The notes beneath the pieces are model-generated. The model did no database searches, was not told the DNA's origin, and was given only the letters and a program-made list of their open reading frames with translations. The position numbers and the translations under genes were made by a program. Positions 12,091 to 23,952 of a stretch of DNA of 64,000 nt are shown in pieces (position 1 is the stretch's first letter; every line of letters starts with the position of its first letter). The stretch lies in NCBI GenBank assembly GCA_023213315.1, contig JAKCPI010005273.1, positions 1 to 64,000 of the forward strand, given 5' to 3'. The stretch comes from Euborellia annulipes. Lineage: Eukaryota > Arthropoda > Insecta > Dermaptera > Anisolabididae.

Positions 12091-12349
12091 TACCGATGGC
12101 TACCAGGGGACGTTCAACACGCTTATCTCTTGGGGCGCTTTAAAATGATCATTATTGCCATTTGTCAATACCTCACGGGGGAGGGTTTTCTTTGAATGCA
12201 TGTGCAGATTTCATGTAAATAAGCCGCCTGTATTAATGAATGTCACTGATCTCTATTCACTGAAATAATGCAACAATAATGCTTCAGATATCATTTTTAA
12301 AAATTTCTATTGTTGGCCTTCCCCAGTATTTTGAGAGGTTAGAGGTGTT

Positions 12350-12545
12350 GACAAATTTCAATATTGTTAATCTTAAAGCCAAGGGGTGCGGGTTCAGATC
12401 CCAGGCAGTGAGATGAATATTTATTTAAATCATTTGGATAACAAAAGGTATAAATAAATAAATGTGCCTGGACCCTCACTATATATCGTACCTAAATCAT
12501 TGTATCGTTAAAGTCTATATGGCCTAGGATGCCAAAAAGACTTAA
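12350..12545 (+). repeat. SINE fragment with B box and conserved tail
   Basis: GTGCGGGTTCAGATCCCAGG is B-box-like. It is followed by the family tail TGCCTGGACCCTCACTATAT and TATATGGCCTAGGATGCC. Confidence 0.6.
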
Positions 12546-12644
12546 CAATCTATTATTTGATTTATTTTAATTAAATAGTCTCAGGGGTTGGAGCCTGAGT
12601 GAGCTAACGGACTCTATTCTTTTCACCCTGTCCTACCTACCCTT

Positions 12645-12720
12645 CCTTGTATCAGCCGAACCCTCGACCCTTGGTGTACAAGTTGGGCGCGCTACCAACT
12701 AAACCAAACCCGAGGGTCAT
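12645..12720 (-). repeat. tRNA-like SINE head
   Basis: The minus strand has TTTAGTTGGTAGCGCGC (A box) and GAGGGTTCGGCTG (B box), spaced as in a tRNA. It shares CGAGGGTC wording with the copies at 21,040, 56,790 and 60,590. Confidence 0.65.
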
Positions 12721-13169
12721 CTTATTTTATATTCCAGCCCCGAAAAATACAAGAAAATTTAATTAAATTCCTCTCTCACTTATAGAAACAATTTAATTAT
12801 AATATGAACGGGATTCGAACCGAACCCTATCCTTAGAATAAGAACCAAGAATTCTACCACTGTGATTTATTGATTCTTTGTTCTAATACAAAGCCATTCT
12901 TGTTATTTTCATTTCAAATTGTGGTGTAGTCAATTTAAAATTCTCCCTTTTTTAAATCGAATTAAATAAAGAGCAAATAACATTTTTGAATATAGGTGAA
13001 ATATTTATTTGGCATCTATCCAAATTAATTTTTTCTCCACTTTGAAAACAAAACAGATTTAAATTACCAGGTATTTCCTGGTGGGTAGTTGGAGTCGGTT
13101 GTCTTACTTATAATGAAGGATCTTCTTCAGTAGGCAAGAAATGTATCGTGTTATAAGTTGCTCTGTGCT

Positions 13170-13520
13170 TGGTATTAGTATAAGGTGTCCTCGGTTAGTG
13201 CGTGGGTCTCGGCCAATCGCAATCTGAGGAGAGTAAAGCAGAGGAAGCCAAGGCCAGGACGCCTGCGCCCACCGGAAATGGCCGCCAGCCGGGCGCCGAA
13301 CCCGAGACCCACGGCTCTCCAGCTTCTCGGCTGATCAACCAATACTTCCCGTTTTGATAGGCAACATTTAATTTGGACCATCTCAATCTCAACAACATTG
13401 TCACTCTTCGTCTTTTAAGGATTGGGTGACTAACTAAATATTTCCTGTCCTGTTTGGAAAGAATACCTGTAATTTCTGCATAGAAGGATAATGGTTTAAG
13501 TTCCCGGCCAGTCATTATTA
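13170..13520 (-). other. GC-rich open frame of unknown origin, partly SINE-like
   Basis: A minus-strand frame of 106 codons begins at 13,515. I do not recognise residues 1 to about 62, which are rich in basic and aromatic residues. The rest overlaps a GC-rich stretch with B-box-like wording (CTCGGGTTCGGCGCC) shaped like a SINE. The 5' part could be a captured exon or TE coding sequence, and the 3' part looks like repeat readthrough. There is no splice evidence. Confidence 0.25.
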
Positions 13521-14870
13521 ATATAGAAGAAGAGTTATAAATGAATTGGAGATTTTATCCCCTCATTGATTAGTTCCTGTTGAAATACTAGTCAAGCCAA
13601 ATGATAAACTGTTTAATTTTTCAGAATTCATTTTTTTCTCTTAATTCTAACCCTATTCGATAATAAAGAAAATATACTGTTGTGATAGGGTCAAATATTT
13701 GTCTACTATCAAGTAAGAATTAATTATCCATCTCATGGAAAAAGAATTTTAAGGGCCAGTTGTTTGATTTCTAGTCAACTAACCAACTTATCCAACGCAG
13801 AGCAAATCATCGATATAGTAAACAAGAACTCGCTTAACCTTCGAGTTAAAAAAATTGAGTTTTTTCACAGTTATCTGAGGTATAAAGAAAATTTTGTGAA
13901 ATTAGCAACTTAATAAAGGCATTATTTATAAAAACTATTCAAAATTGAAATTAAGCCTTATACCGAACTTTGGGTTTTAGCTAGTTAACTAACTACGACC
14001 TGCGCTATTATTTAATCGTATGATTGGGTAAACTAGAACTGAAAAGATTCAAAAGTTATAATCAACTATCTTATCCGAGGGATAGCTAGTTAATTACAAG
14101 CGAAGCAACCGACCCTTAATTTTTTTATAATCTTATTCATTTTGACCTAGATATTAGAATAACTTTGTATTAAAATTAATCGGGGATTTTCTGTGATTTG
14201 GTTATTGAGAGGATTAAACTTGCCTACCAATTTCTCTTACAATTGTATTGTTTTAAAACTACAAAATAAATCGGGATATTTTCACATGGGTAATGATATT
14301 TTAGAGATGTTCCCTATTATTTTTCATACGTTTCATTAATTAATTTCTATTTTCATAGGCTATTATCTCTATAATAATTTGACCTTTCTCTCTCATAAAA
14401 CATTATCGGCCTGGTAGTAGATAATAATAATAATAGAGAAAGTTATTAAAATTAATTAGTTATGTTTGTTGTCTAATAGAAGTTTGATTGTTGGCAATAA
14501 TGCTGGAAGTCAACATTAACGAATTATAAATCGCCTTCGGCGAACCTTGCGGCTAGTTTATCTATAGGCATATTATTGATTTAGGGTCTATAATATTTAA
14601 TGTACAGTATGCGTATACCTACACATTCAGACTAAACGAAATGTAATAGCTATACACTCTCTTTTGTTTATTCTCAAAATCGTTTGGCAATCTTTTTTTC
14701 TCAAGTTCACTCATCCATCATCTTCTTTTCTTAATCTTGCTTAATACTAGTGGATTTTTTCACTTCGCTTCAAAGAATATCTAGAACTGATAAGTATTTT
14801 GAAAAATATTAGTGACATTTAGAAAATTTATTACTGTTTTCTTTGCATTATGAATTCTTAACTTTAGGGT
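13520..14870. other. AT-rich non-coding DNA
   Basis: No gene recognised. Confidence 0.6.
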
Positions 14871-14883
14871 TTTTTAACTGCTT

Positions 14884-14950
14884 TTTTACTTTCTCTTTCC
14901 TATATATGAGTATATTGATATATAGAGAGAAAGTATTGTTTATTCTTGAA
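14884..14950 (+). repeat. HP1 5' hairpin only
   Basis: TTTTTACTTTCTCTTTCC, a TATATATGAG loop, then ATATAGAGAGAAAGTATTG. The rest of the element is absent or diverged. Confidence 0.6.
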
Positions 14951-15089
14951 GAACTCATAAAACTTGAATATATAAAACCACGCTATGACTCCTCAGGTCG
15001 GGTAATATCGCGCGAATATATTTTCTTGAAAATTTATTCAATAGTCTCTTGAAATATGTTTAATATTCAATCCCTGTCTAATAGTTTTT

Positions 15090-15225
15090 TTTTTTTTTTT
15101 TTAATTCGTTTTGTCTTTTTCGGCATCCAATTCAATTGAAATAAATTTTGTTGCTTGGAACGGGATGCGAACCACTGATCTTTGGTATCAGAAGCCAATG
15201 CTCCAGCTCTGAGTCACAGGTCAAG
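15090..15225 (-). repeat. tRNA-related SINE (type B)
   Basis: Minus-strand TGGTTCGCATCCCG is B-box-like, followed by the shared ATTTCAATTGAATTGGATGCC body and the poly-A (plus-strand T-run) near 15,086-15,101. Confidence 0.55.
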
Positions 15226-15363
15226 GACTAGTTAAAAATTTATCTACCATATTTTTGAGAGCCTCTTTAATATCTGATTATAGATTTTAGGTTTATCTTA
15301 AATGCGCAGTAATCCTCTTAATCTACCTTAAATGAAGAAACTTATTTATTCACTAAAAAAGTA

Positions 15364-15586
15364 CGAGGGCAGGTCAATAAGTCTGTGACTTTTTGAATTT
15401 CCCGCCTCTTAACTGAAATGGCAACACTGCTCCTGTTAGCAGGCAACTATCAGTTGACTCCTGTCGAAATTTGAATCTTTTAGTTTTTGTTTGGCTCAAA
15501 GGAGACTACGTTGAAAAATAAAATAATTTTTTATCCAAAAACCTGTGTTTCATTCAAAAAGTCACGGACTTATTGACCTGCCCTCG
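15364..15586. mobile_element. Mariner-type MITE, copy 2 (inverted)
   Basis: CGAGGGCAGGTCAATAAGT at the left end and ACTTATTGACCTGCCCTCG at the right end, flanked by TA. The interior matches 10,316-10,547 in inverted orientation. Confidence 0.85.
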
Positions 15587-15589
15587 TAT

Positions 15590-17200
15590 TTTGTGAATTA
15601 ATAATAGAATTAAATTCTTAAATTTTCTTCTCTCTACCTAATAAAACATCTCAAAATTCTATTTGAAATAAAACAGGTATAACTTAATTAATACAAGTTT
15701 ATACTCACCTTAGATTATTGCGATATCTAATATTTTATATAAACGCTTGTCACATTAACGCTTATAAATAATAAAAATTTTAATAAAATCCTTGAATATG
15801 AGTTATGTATTGCTTGGATGAATCTCCTCCACAAAATGCCCTTTGACAGGAGTAGCTCCTACTCCTAATTTTTTAAGCTATTTATCAAAAATTTTAATAT
15901 TTCTCAATAGCGCTAAATTTTTTTATTTTCTGATGATCAAGCATCATTAATTATAATTATAACATTTCTCCAAATTTAATACTAACATAACATTTTCTTC
16001 TGCTAGCCTTGAATCCTCAAATTAGCATGATTACACGTTTTCATTTCACCTTTTTTTTTTTATTATGACCAGTTCGAAATAATTAAAAAATATTGATGTG
16101 CTGATTAATTTAAGAAGAGATTTCACATAGCAAATTATCCGGTCAGGGTCATTCAAAAGTTACAAATTAGCGGTGTAAATCATATCGTCATTTTAATTTA
16201 AATATTATAAATCATCATTAGAATAGAGAGGTGTTAATTTTATTTCTCTAATTATTTATATATGTCTAAAGAGATGTACTATAAAATTATTATTACCTAT
16301 CTTTTAAGAGCTTCACTTAAACATTTGATAAAGTTCAAAAAATTTCACAAAATAATTTTGTTAATATTTTCATTTTACTTGTAAAATAAAAAAAAAAAGC
16401 AATTTACTTAAAAATATTTCAGTACAGTACCTGAAGCCTTGTATTTATTTACCATATATAAATAATTCTCATAGTGATGGGATTGCAGGCAGCCAAGGAT
16501 GAAAGAAAAATTTTTCCCCTTGTAAATAAGCATAACATCTATCGAGTTTGTAAAGATTTTGCATAACTACAAGGCGCCCTTGATTAGTAGCGACACATGT
16601 GTTAATCAAAGCAACTACTTGCTAATGGGCTTGGTGCTAGGCCCCGTGGCTCAGTGGCGTTTAGGTCAAATTTGTAATTTAAGTAAACTATTGTATTATT
16701 GGCAGCTTATATATGGACCCTGTTATGCAATACTGTGCCAAGCGCCAAAAAATTAAAAATTGAGTTAAGCACGGAATATTGTTTCAAATGCTATAATAAA
16801 TAGTATTTTTTATGAAATATGTCCTAAAAAAATTATAACTTTACTTTTTAGGTTAAGGACGCCATTTTTATTTTAAAAACGACGTTAAAATATTAATGCC
16901 ACCCCCTAGACATGGCATTAATTTTTAACATTATTTACTAAATGTTAACGCTTTGACTTTAAATTTTTGTTTACAGAATAGCTATTTGAGGCAAGCAAGT
17001 GATTTTGAATTGCATTTGTTAACGCTGATTATTTGTAAATTACTTTTTAACACCTATTTGTTTATTTTAAATTTTAACGTCTCTTTTTAGAGAATAGACC
17101 TGACTGTCCTCTATTTATTCTTTTTTTTAATAATAAATTAATTTCTATAATTATTTTTTTTCTATGATAATATTTAGAAAAAAAGAATATTATTTTCGAT
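15590..17200. other. AT-rich non-coding DNA
   Basis: No gene recognised. Several thymine-rich tracts and a short tRNA A-box-like word near 16,642 have no matching B box. Confidence 0.55.
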
Positions 17201-17204
17201 TCGG

Positions 17205-17285
17205 ATTAAAACATTACACAACTTTCAATTACCGAAGTTAAAAAAGAGTTGTGTGATGTATGATTAGTCACACCAAATTTTTTTT
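17205..17285 (+). repeat. HP1 3' hairpin fragment
   Basis: CACAACTTTCAATTACCGAAG...GAGTTGTGTG...GTCACACCAAATTTTTTT is a diverged copy of the family's 3' hairpin. Confidence 0.55.
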
Positions 17286-17635
17286 CCCTTGGTTTACACT
17301 TCTTTTATATTTAAGACACGTTTTATTGTATATTTAAAATACTATTACTAAAGGTAAATTATGAAATAAAAAATAAATTTTTCAAACTGTAGTATAAAAA
17401 TATTTATATATAGGCCTATATATAATTATTAGAAAAAGACACTGCTTAATAAAAACTTTGTTACTGGTAGAAAATTGTATTCTTTGTTCTCTAGCACGAC
17501 TTTTTACTTCTAAAATCTTTGTGTTTATATTTTAATGAAACCAGTTCTTATAAAGCATTCTTTTTTTCGTCCTGTTATATACGAAATAAATTTTTTTCCG
17601 CACTAAGGTACCTTAGGAATGTTTATTTTTGGAAG

Positions 17636-17805
17636 TATTCGGACACAAGAGGTCGACTCAAGTTACAATCCCGATTGTGATCTTAATTAAAGTGGAAAGA
17701 TAAGCTGTGCAAGAACGTGATGGATGCTGGGTCCAGAGCCCTCGGGGGTCGGCATTTCGATGATTTATCATCTCTCTTCCGATCAAAAATGCATTTGCAA
17801 TTGAA
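17636..17805. other. GC-richer patch, unassigned
   Basis: About 170 bp of balanced composition in AT-rich surroundings (GGTCGACTCAAGTTACAATC, GAGCCCTCGGGGGTCGGC). There is no open frame with splice borders and no repeat partner in the window. It could be conserved non-coding DNA. Confidence 0.25.
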
Positions 17806-18001
17806 CTTATTATTCATCTTGTTGTTTGGCATACCGGTAATAACTGGAGTAGAAAATTTTAATAGGCCATGGCTATTCAGAAGATAAAAGTTTTCCTATT
17901 AATCTGTGGAGATACTTTGATTAATTTGCTTAAAATAATTGTTTGATTTATTACTATTATTTTATTCTTTATAGGAATTATTGTTTAAAGATTTCCATTT
18001 A

Positions 18002-18615
18002 TTTTTACTTTCTCTTACCCTATATATGAAATATATAAAGAGAGAAAGTATCGCGATCATGTCAAAAATGTCGAGATTTTTAATTTTAGACTTGTTTTTT
18101 TTTTTCGGCCTGACTGCAATAATCTTGAAGCTTTATGCTTTTTTATTTTCTCTTACCTATATATGTAATATATAGTAGGGTCCGACGAAACAAGATTTTC
18201 AACCGAAATCGAAGTTTCGGCCTCAAACCGAAACTTGTATTTTTTTGCATGCGACTTTCATCCCATCTTTTCACGCTCAGGTTTTCAGGCTACATTTTGG
18301 CCGAAACCGAAACTACAGTCGAAACCAGATTTTTGGCCGAAACCGAATATTCGTTCGGTTCCTAATATATAGTGAGAAAGTATTGCGATCATGTCAAAAA
18401 TTCGATGTCGAGATTTTGCTGGAAATAGATGTTTTGAGGTTAAGTCCCGCAAATTGGTGATCTCTCTGTTTGTGTGGATCTTTTTCATTTTTTTTTTTTT
18501 TTTTCGAATTTTTCAAAATTTGATCAAAAATCAAAAAGTTCTTAAATAATTGATTTTTTAGAAGCTTTTTAAAAAGTATACCAGTAATTTTTTTCTTGAA
18601 AATTGTTTGAAATAG
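18002..18615 (+). mobile_element. HP1 copies interrupted by a CCGAAAC-rich insertion
   Basis: One 5' hairpin lies at 18,005-18,050. A second starts near 18,148, is split after TATATATGTAATATATAG at about 18,176, and resumes at about 18,364 with ATATATAGTGAGAAAGTATTG. The family's ATTCGATGTCGAGATTTTG then follows. The inserted 185 bp is described separately. The core after 18,450 is degraded. Confidence 0.6.
18176..18363. repeat. GTTTCGG-rich dispersed repeat, copy 1
   Basis: Repeats of CCGAAAC/GTTTCGG with ends GGTCCGACGAAAC...TTCGGTTCC. It shares CATCCCATCTTTTC...CAGGTTTTCAGG wording, inverted, with 26,318-26,605. It interrupts an HP1 hairpin. Confidence 0.6.
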
Positions 18616-18736
18616 GCCTACACTTTACTAATGTACTTGTTTAGATTTTTTTTTTTTTTTTTTTAGAATTTCTCAAAATTCGCTGGAATTTTATATTCCC
18701 TTAGAATATTAAAATATAAATATTTTCTTTGCAATT

Positions 18737-18940
18737 GCTCAGGGGCCCACATCTTGTGGGTACGTGGATGGCGACCACGAGCTGCCCTAGCTGGGACTGG
18801 CAATACTTCTTTTCATTGTATGTCAGTCTCTTTCCTTCTATATTTTCACGACGGGTCGGCCTGTTCTATTCCTTTCCGGTCGCAAAAACCCCTCCCCCTC
18901 TGCCGACCCCGCACCGCGGAATTAAGGGGTTCGTATTCCG
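18737..18940 (+). mobile_element. SINE family C (GCTCAGGGGCCCACATC head), copy 1
   Basis: Starts GCTCAGGGGCCCACATCTTG and runs through GTGGATGGCGACCACGAGC, GACGGGTCGGCCTGTT and CCGACCCCGCACCGCGGAA. The (GAA)n tail seen in the other copies is lost. The open frames here are shared by all copies and are not genes. Confidence 0.75.
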
Positions 18941-18944
18941 TACC

Positions 18945-19880
18945 ACTCTAAAAAAAATTATTTCAATTAAATATGTTATAAAAATACAAATAAAAAAAAC
19001 CCTCTTGTATTAACAAAGTTTTAAAACCACTGCTTTTAAGGGATGTATTTTTTTCTTACAAAAATTTATTTACCTGGATATTAAGTGACATTTCTTTACT
19101 CGTATTTTTTACTTCCGTAACGATTCAACAATAAACAATTTAATGATAATTATAAACTCTCTCGACCTGCTCGATCGCATAAGATTCCCATCCCAAACGA
19201 AATCGTAATATTATTCCATGACATGCAAATGAAGCCCTCAGCCTTGACCCCAAATTACATCCTTATGCATAAATAAATAATTAGATTAAATGAAATAAAT
19301 TTATTATTTTATAGATATTTTTAAAAAGGTAGGCGTTAATCAAATTATTTTTTTTTAGCAACAAAGGCGTGGAACTAAATTCCATACAATATTATGTTGT
19401 TATGTAGATTATAGCCTATTTTTTTATTAATTTAAGAATTTGCTAATTATTATTCATATATCTGTTTATGACAGCTTCTTTTTGAAAGATGTCTGATTTT
19501 CTGACACTCTTGACACCTAACGACCATCACTTTGGCATTTTATCACTCCATAACTTTTCGTTAAATAATTACCCGTATGTCAAAACAATCGTTAAGTACC
19601 TTTATTATTATTTATCTTAAATTAATTTATTTTATTCGTACATTATTTTTTGATTTGTTTTTTCTCCATTTACAATTACTGGTCTATATTTATCTTTTTT
19701 TTTTAAAGAGTTTTCGACCTTTAAATTTATCATATTTAAATGGATTATTCGCTAAGTGTCAGAAACCGAACACATCGTGAAGTCACAGGAACAACAAATT
19801 AATTAAGGATAGTAATAATGAACGTATCAACAATCTATCCTGCCAGTTTGATCACACACTGATTTTTTTTTTTTCTGGAG
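18945..19880. other. AT-rich non-coding DNA with one motif-bearing patch
   Basis: No gene recognised. Around 19,150-19,275 there is a more balanced patch that includes ATGCAAAT (octamer-like) and TTATGCATAAATAA. Confidence 0.45.
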
Positions 19881-19884
19881 AGAG

Positions 19885-20475
19885 AAGTGGTTGAAAATCG
19901 TGTGGTTTGTGTCTTCCTTTTGAGGCCCCTGAATCAAAAAGTGGTTTTCGCGACATGGTCTGTCTGTGTGTGTGTCTGTGTGTCTGTGTGTTGTGTGTCT
20001 GTGAACAAAATATCTCAAGAACGAAAAGAGAGGAGGTTGAAATTTTATATTTAAGTTAGGGACCCCCATGGGACGTGACACGAAGCTTTTGAACAAAATC
20101 GACCAAAAAGTACTAGCACTTTACTGATTCACTTTTTCAGTTTTTTCTCAAAATTTGCTCCAACGATTTTTTTTAAATTCAAAAATCAATTATTTTTTAG
20201 ATTCTCTATAAAATGTATATTCTCATTTGTGATTGAAATCTTCTGAAGACCACTTTACTCTTGTACTCCATAGAAAAGATAGGAGAAATGGTTGATGGTA
20301 ACAAAATATAAATATTTTCCCATACTTTTAAATTTTACATCTTGAATTCAATTGTACCCTACTGTCGGAAACTAAATACATGTCGACACAAAAAATCTGT
20401 ACACGACAAGCACAGTACACAACTTTCGATTACCGGAGGTAAGAGAAAGTTGTGTGGCGATCACACCAGATTTTT
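19885..20475 (+). mobile_element. HP1 repeat, 5'-truncated copy
   Basis: It lacks the 5' hairpin but carries the core (GACATGGTCTGTCTGTGTG, GTACTAGCACTTTACTGA) and the complete 3' hairpin ending GATCACACCAGATTTTTTT. A CT/GT microsatellite has expanded near 19,958-20,000. Confidence 0.75.
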
Positions 20476-20977
20476 TTATTTAAAATAAATCAAATGATTC
20501 GTGAGAGGAATTCTTTCAAAAACAATGGAGGAAAGATCCTAATCGGGAAATTACATATATATGATTTGGAATTAAAAAAAAAAATCGCGACATGGCAAAT
20601 TTATGTTTTACAAAGCGTGCAATTAACGTTAATACTTTATTAACAAGCAACTTGTTACAAAGCCTGAGTGGTTAAGGAACAAGAGCTAAATCATTGTCCA
20701 AATATGCTTCCGTATATAAATGCGATTTACTTTCTCCTCATTATTCGCTAGTTAATGATTTATTCAATAATTACAATAACAATAAACAATAATGCACTTG
20801 CTATAAAAGTTTAATGTTATCGTTAAAAAACACTAATATCAATTATAAAGAAATAAAAATAATTATCAAATTGCTTCTCTACTGAACACTAAAACCGATG
20901 AAAGTTTTCGAAAGTAGGCATCAAAATTGAAATGTGGTTGGAATAAATTTTGGAAATTTTAGGCGTTACGAATGATA

Positions 20978-21145
20978 TTTTTACTTTCTCTTACATATAT
21001 GTCGATACCCATTTGGTATCCAAATGGTTTAAATAAAATCATCGGACTGCCTGGGATCCGAACCCTTGACCCTTGGTATACAAGGCAGCCGCGCTACCAA
21101 AGCCCGAGGGCTATATGTCTACACAAAAAATCTGATGTGACAATA
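20978..21145. mobile_element. HP1 remnant with an inserted tRNA-like SINE
   Basis: TTTTTACTTTCTCTTACATA at 20,980 and GTCTACACAAAAAATCTGATG at 21,117 are HP1 pieces. Between them, on the minus strand, lies a SINE head with GCTTTGGTAGCGCGGC and AAGGGTTCGGATCCCAGG boxes. Confidence 0.6.
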
Positions 21146-21519
21146 TTAGTTAAATGATATTAATATCTTATTAATATTTCGCTTGCTGTTATAAAAAGAG
21201 AAATTTTTCTTTAAATATTTATCACTTCAATTATCTTTTTAGAGAAATGAATGCTAACTTGCATATATCGTCGCCTGAATCACGTAGTGGCGTATCTCAA
21301 TTTCTATATCATCTTTCAGGAGAGCTGTTTATAGTTCGTCTTGTTATATTAAATGTTGAGATACGCAAAACCAAAAAGCCTAAATAATACGAAAAAACAT
21401 GGAAATGCAGATTCGTCATTTTGTGATAATGTAAAGAACGCCAGGACATACCCGTGTATCTCAATTTTTAATTTTTTTGAGATACGTCACTACGTGATGC
21501 AAGCGACGATATTTGTCGG

Positions 21520-22010
21520 TGTTGATCGAGGGCCCGATGGCCTGGTGCAAAGGGTAGCCAGGATCGCGATCTTTTTGAATTTAAATCAAAAAATCCAAAC
21601 CAGGATTTCGAATCTGGATTAAAATATTTTTTTTTGGGAGGATCTGGATTGGAATCATTTTTGATCTCTGGATCTAGGATAGGATCGCTAATCCTTTTTC
21701 AAATGATTAGTAATCCAGGATTTTTACGATCATTCTCAAAGGATTGCCAATCCTTTAAAAGTTTTTACTTTTTAATAAATATTTATATCCTTTTGATTCA
21801 TCCAAACGCCTAAAAATCAAGTACGAATCGGATTTTCGGATCAGAACAGTGATCATTTTACTAAATCGGATCGTATCAGCGGATCTGACCGCCGAATTTG
21901 TAGGATCGCCGGATTGGAATCCTTTTGCAGCAGACGGATCGTGCGAATTTTCTGAATTTGCGGTTCAGATTGATAATCCTTTTTAAACGATTTTGTCCAT
22001 CCCTGTGGGT
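21520..22010. repeat. Dispersed GGATC/AATCC-rich repeat, copy 2
   Basis: The partner of 8260-8715, with the same ordered words and similar length. The open frames at 21,853-22,143 lie within it and are not genes. Confidence 0.6.
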
Positions 22011-22284
22011 AGCCCATCGAAGCTACGGAATGACTATAGGTCCTGAGTTCGATTCCCGGAGACGTTTGGCCCACCAACAAACATCTCATAAATTGTTAAA
22101 TGAAAAAAAAAAAAATAAAAACAAGACTAAACGGCTTAAATAGTTATGAAGCTAAATGTCGAAAAGACTCAAAAAAAAGTGAAAAAAAAAACAGTATTTA
22201 TTTTTCCTCAATTTATTATTTTCCAAATATTATAGAATATTTATAACTTATAAAACAATTAATTTTACTTTTTCCTTGTTGCAG

Positions 22285-22328
22285 GTTGAGCTGCTGGCTT
22301 TGAATTGTGACGTCGACGATTGATCCCC
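22285..22328 (+). other. Candidate 44-nt non-coding exon
   Basis: A pyrimidine-rich tract ending TTGTTGCAG precedes it, and it ends CCCC|GTGAGTAC, both strong splice signals. The enclosed 44 nt are GC-richer than the flanks (GTGACGTCGACGATTG) and contain no ATG. It could be an upstream leader exon of the PDZ gene starting at 26,745, or chance. No transcript evidence is available. Confidence 0.3.
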
Positions 22329-22793
22329 GTGAGTACTTTCTTCCCGTTGCTCTTCAATGGACATTCCATTGAGCATCCTTTCACTCCTCGCAGATTCCGG
22401 CTCTTTATTACCTGCTCTTTTTTATTATTACAATCGATATTTATTTTGAAATAAAAGGTTATAAATATCCACCAGGAAAAAAAAAACAATTTATAACTTT
22501 TTATCCACTACTTACTGAATATTTTAATTTTTTTTTTTTTTTTTTTTTATTATTATGACATGATATCATAAGAGATCTTAAAGATAAAAACAGGTGGGCT
22601 GGCTGCAGCCGACCTGCTGTTTCGCTTGGCTAGAGATAATAGAAATATGTGAAATATGATTGATTTAATTCAAATCGAGATTAATTCTTGGTAAGAGATT
22701 GCTTTAAGATAGCCAATCAAAAAGCATGTTTTGAGAAGTCATGGCTGTCATTTTTTAAAACATTTTTTGTTAAATAATAAACATATCGGTGGC

Positions 22794-23012
22794 ATGATTA
22801 AAAATGATCGGGGGATCCAAACGCATAGTGAACCCTTAGGGACACACAGGGATACACACGCCCACACCAGGGACACACATTTTTCTTCTGGTCCCTTTCG
22901 ATCTAGTGTGTGTGTCCCTGGTGCGGGCGTGTGTAACCCTGTGTGTCCCTAAAAGTTCACTATGCGGACAAGCTGCGGGCTTTCGGATCCTCCGATCATT
23001 TTTAATCATTTT
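22794..23012. repeat. Palindromic foldback repeat, about 220 bp
   Basis: Arms ATGATTAAAAATGATCGG...GGATCC and GGATCCTCCGATCATTTTTA. Inside them are GGGACACACAGGG and CACACGCCCACACCAGGG, mirrored by CCCTGGTGCGGGCGTGTG and CCCTGTGTGTCCC. It is non-coding and likely a MITE. A poly-A run of more than 25 follows at 23,070. Confidence 0.65.
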
Positions 23013-23424
23013 TACTCGGATTGCTGCAAGAGTAGGATAATTCAAAATTTCTATTTTTTCAGGATATCAAAAAAAAAAAAAAAAAAAAAAAAAAAATTCT
23101 AACACATTTATATAGAATTTATATATGAATTGATTCTTTGTTTTCGAAAATATCACTTGCACAAAAGCTTATTTTTAACTTAATTATTACGGTTTTGAAG
23201 TCAACGAAAAAATTTTAATTCTTCGCGGCGAGTATGAAAAGCCCAGAATTGTCCTTCTGCTAGATAAGTTTTTTTTTTTTTTTTATCCTTACTTAGTGTA
23301 TATCTTGTAAAAAAAAAAAAAAAAAAAAAAAAAATGTGCTACTTAATTTCATTTCATACTGTAATTTCATTGAGGTGGCCAACGGGGCTTGCTAGCCTAG
23401 GCCTTCAATAAATTTTTCTAAATA

Positions 23425-23929
23425 CAGTAGAACCTCGATAAGTTAAACCTCGCTAAGTTCAAAACCTCCGTAACTTAAAAATTTTTTTCAATTCCCTTCC
23501 CTTGACAGCGTAAAACCTCTATTACTTAAAGAACAAAACCTCTGTAACTTAAACAAATATTTTGAGCATAGCCCTCGATAACTTAAAATAATATTTTGGT
23601 GACCTCTATAACTTAAAGTATTTCTTTACATATCATCGAAAAAATAGTTGATGCAGAAAATCCAAAATACATGAAGCAGAAAAAATTACTGATTTTTTTG
23701 TAAATAAATAAATCTATTAATTTAATTTATATTTAACTAAACTATTCTAAATAAACAAATAGATCAAACGAAATTCCTTTTTCACTCACGTGCCCAAAGT
23801 CAATAAACCTCGGCACGTTAAAAATTATATTCAATAACCTCTCTAACTTCAACTCTCGATAAGTAAAAAACTCGATAACTCAAATTTCTAACCGTTTCCC
23901 TTGAACTTTAACTTATCGAGGTTCTACTG
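23425..23929. mobile_element. pogo/Tigger-like MITE
   Basis: The ends CAGTAGAACCTCGATAAGT and ACTTATCGAGGTTCTACTG are inverted repeats flanked by TA. The interior repeats CCTC(G/T)(A/G)TAACTTAAA words many times. The CAGTAGAACCTCGATAA wording is typical of pogo-superfamily ends. There is no transposase. Confidence 0.75.
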
Positions 23930-23952
23930 TATTTCTATTTCTGCTGTGCCAA

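Noticed and set aside
16640..16670. tRNA A-box-like CCGTGGCTCAGTGGCG
   Set aside because: No B box and no acceptor pairing follow; not a tRNA gene.
20660..20680. GCCTGAGTGGTTAAGGA, like a tRNA-Ser/Leu A box
   Set aside because: No matching B box or clover-leaf downstream.
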